This document shows positions 5,003-6,621 of a stretch of DNA of 6,621 bases, piece by piece (within the stretch, counting starts at the first letter, position 1; the number at the start of each line of letters is the position of its first letter). Source of the DNA: JAPXSY01 sp034003585 (GTDB taxonomy: Bacteria > Verrucomicrobiota > Kiritimatiellia > RFP12 > UBA1067); contig JAVEYH010000155.1 of assembly GCA_034003585.1 (NCBI GenBank), forward strand, positions 1 to 6,621, in the 5' to 3' direction. Below the pieces are notes generated by a model. That model saw only the letters and a program-made list of their open reading frames with translations, did not search any database and was not told where the DNA came from. A program made the translations under genes and the position numbers.

Positions 5003-6621
5003 ATGTCAATCGCGGATCCGGTGAAACGTTTCCACGTCATGTTGTGCGCCGCGGCCGTCACAATAGCCGCACTACGCGGTTTCTCCGGTGCGGAACCGCC
5101 GAAAGACCAGCCGGCGTACGTGCCACGCGCCACGCCCGAGGAAAGTGCGGCCGATTTTTTCGACCGCACCTACCAGTGGGAACGGGCCTGGGACGCGCAT
5201 GCGTTCCCGGACCTTCCTGGAGTCCGGCCCGGGCCGTGGTACAAGTGCGGTCCGGTGAAGATCGGGTCGCCCGAATACAGGGAGCTCAGGAGATCGTATT
5301 CCGCGGGGGATCTCGAAAAGCCAATCCGTTGCGCCGGAAAAACGCTCGCGTGGGAGGCTGCGCCGGAAATCGCGTACGGCAAGGTACAGGCCTTTGATTG
5401 CCGGCCGGGGGAGGCGTGGTTCTTCGCCCATCCGATCGAAATGCTTCCGGACGTGAAAGGCCGGGATGACTACATTCTGGATCTGATGATTGACGACGAA
5501 GGGAGTCCCCACGTGGCGCGTCACGGTTCGGGTACAGTGGATCTCGGGCCTGATTCGCGCACGAGCCGGTTCCCCTGTACGTTCGACCGCAGCGTCTGGT
5601 CCTTCCAACCGGTCGGCGTCGGAAAAAAGCTCACCTACACGCTCGAGGTGCGGGGCAATCCGTTCACGGGGAAAGCGCGGTTTTATTTCGATTTGAGGCA
5701 ACGGTCAGACGCCCGCGCGCAAACGTTTCCTCCTGGAAACACTTATGTGCGGGGCATCCGGGTGATCGACGCCATTGCCGCCGGCGCGGCGAAGTGCTTC
5801 CCCTCGGAGTTCGACCGCGAGATCGTTTCCTGGGCAAACACGGATCAACTTTGGGGCAGCCGCGACAAGCGCCTCCGGTTCCCGCACGAGCTCAGGGATG
5901 AGTTTCTCGATTCCCGCATGCGCCACGGGGTGCGCGCGGAGGCGGCGCGGCTTGAGGCGCTCTTCGGCGCGACGCAGGGTGTGGAGGTCGCGTATCTCGG
6001 GCCGTACCGGGTTTCCTGCTCCGGTTTCGCGGCGTATGCGACCAACCTCATGTACCGGGTCAAAGGAGCGGAGGCGATCGCGCTCTACCGGCGCACCTGT
6101 GCGCTCGAGCGCACGCTCCGCACGGCGCTGTCGATCGACACGTCCGCGGACGCCGTACGCGATCTCGCGGCGACTTTCGGCGCGGAGTACCCGAAGCGGG
6201 ACGCGTACCTCGCCGCGCTCGCCGACCTGAAGAAAGGCCTGCCGGCCACCCTCGCCGCGCTTGTGAAAGACGAACCCTCCGCCGCCGAACGCGCGGTCGC
6301 CGCCTATCTGAAGATCGGCCGCGCGCGCGACCGGATTCTGCTCGATAACCCGCTCATCCGCCGCCACCCGCTGGTGATGGTGCGCGGCAAGGTGAATTTC
6401 GCCCCCAACTGGTATCCCAGTAACGGTATCGGGCAGGAACTCCTCTTGTACGACCTCTCCGGCGACGGGCCGAAGGAGACGGTGCTGCGGAGCGGGCAAT
6501 TCTCCGACTACGACATCCACTGGGACGCAGAGCGGATCCTCTACGCCGACCGGGTGAATGTCTTCGAGATGCCGCTTGCCGACACCAACGCGGTGCGGCA
6601 GATCACCCGGGCCGAGAAGGG
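5003..6621 (+). CDS. Large exported protein with HzsA-like/PD40 (TolB-like propeller) region, 3' end outside window
   Basis: The frame is open from ATG 5003 to the right edge: 539 codons with no stop. An in-frame TAG at 4955-4957, with no start codon in between, makes 5003 the first possible start. Residues 1-30 look like a Sec signal peptide: basic K8-R9, hydrophobic stretch about 10-24, and S-G-A before E-P-P as a possible cleavage point. Residues about 75-235 begin 'PGPWYKCGP' and contain 'YILDLMIDDEG' and 'KARFYFDLR', suggesting a beta-sandwich of the PA14/carbohydrate-binding sort (inference). Residues about 255-440 are helix-rich, Ala/Arg-rich and unrecognised. From 445, 'ILLDNPLIRRHPLV', 'GIGQELLLYDLSGDG', 'FSDYDIHWDAERILYADR' (500-517) and 'VFEMPLADTNAVRQITR' resemble the hydrazine synthase alpha middle domain and PD40 repeats of planctomycete-type secreted proteins. 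No CxxCH haem motif is visible, so a hydrazine-forming role is not supported. It probably acts outside the cytoplasm; its function is unknown. Divergent from dnaE. Confidence 0.85.
   Translation, partial: MSIADPVKRFHVMLCAAAVTIAALRGFSGAEPPKDQPAYVPRATPEESAADFFDRTYQWERAWDAHAFPDLPGVRPGPWYKCGPVKIGSPEYRELRRSYSAGDLEKPIRCAGKTLAWEAAPEIAYGKVQAFDCRPGEAWFFAHPIEMLPDVKGRDDYILDLMIDDEGSPHVARHGSGTVDLGPDSRTSRFPCTFDRSVWSFQPVGVGKKLTYTLEVRGNPFTGKARFYFDLRQRSDARAQTFPPGNTYVRGIRVIDAIAAGAAKCFPSEFDREIVSWANTDQLWGSRDKRLRFPHELRDEFLDSRMRHGVRAEAARLEALFGATQGVEVAYLGPYRVSCSGFAAYATNLMYRVKGAEAIALYRRTCALERTLRTALSIDTSADAVRDLAATFGAEYPKRDAYLAALADLKKGLPATLAALVKDEPSAAERAVAAYLKIGRARDRILLDNPLIRRHPLVMVRGKVNFAPNWYPSNGIGQELLLYDLSGDGPKETVLRSGQFSDYDIHWDAERILYADRVNVFEMPLADTNAVRQITRAEK

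Noticed and set aside
5072..6520. Two long minus-strand frames (5072-5701 and 5705-6520) opposite the exported-protein gene
   Set aside because: The plus frame from 5003 is uninterrupted across both, starts with a signal peptide and ends in PD40-like motifs; the minus frames show no recognisable domain.
5003..6621. A true hydrazine synthase subunit and hence an anammox organism
   Set aside because: No CxxCH haem-binding motif is visible, and the HzsA-like middle domain is widespread in proteins unrelated to anammox.
1..6621. Mobile elements, CRISPR array, tRNA or rRNA genes
   Set aside because: No transposase motif, terminal inverted repeats, regularly spaced repeats, or tRNA/rRNA-like segments were found on either strand.

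Overview
The window holds three protein genes with a high-GC, strongly third-position-biased composition. A gene cut off at the left edge runs rightward (GH127-type glycoside hydrolase). A complete leftward gene encodes the replicative DNA polymerase III alpha subunit (DnaE). A third gene, cut off at the right edge, runs rightward and encodes a large exported protein whose visible end looks like the hydrazine-synthase-alpha/PD40 propeller family. No rRNA, tRNA, CRISPR array, insertion sequence or origin was seen.

The combination of a DUF1680/GH127 hydrolase, a HzsA-like/PD40 secreted protein and a DnaE1 with an apparently intact PHP metal site suggests a polysaccharide-degrading bacterium of the Planctomycetota-Verrucomicrobiota-Lentisphaerota-Kiritimatiellota group. 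This is inference from gene families known to be abundant there; nothing in the window fixes the phylum.

Layout: 1-1085 (+) C-terminal part of GH127; 1086-1258 convergent intergenic gap with weak hairpins and no clear gene; 1259-4795 (-) dnaE, 1178 residues; 4796-5002 divergent intergenic region with a plausible promoter on each strand, a terminator-like hairpin in the dnaE leader and an A7G8 tract just ahead of the exported gene; 5003-6621 (+) first 539 codons of the exported protein.

The three genes are not an operon: the first and second converge and the second and third diverge. The hydrolase and the exported protein may both belong to carbohydrate use, but dnaE lies between them and a functional link is not demonstrated. 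The feature most worth a second look is the dnaE leader, where a U-tailed hairpin and a competing 7-bp pairing next to the ribosome-binding site could be mutually exclusive. Long open frames opposite dnaE and opposite the exported gene are composition shadows.
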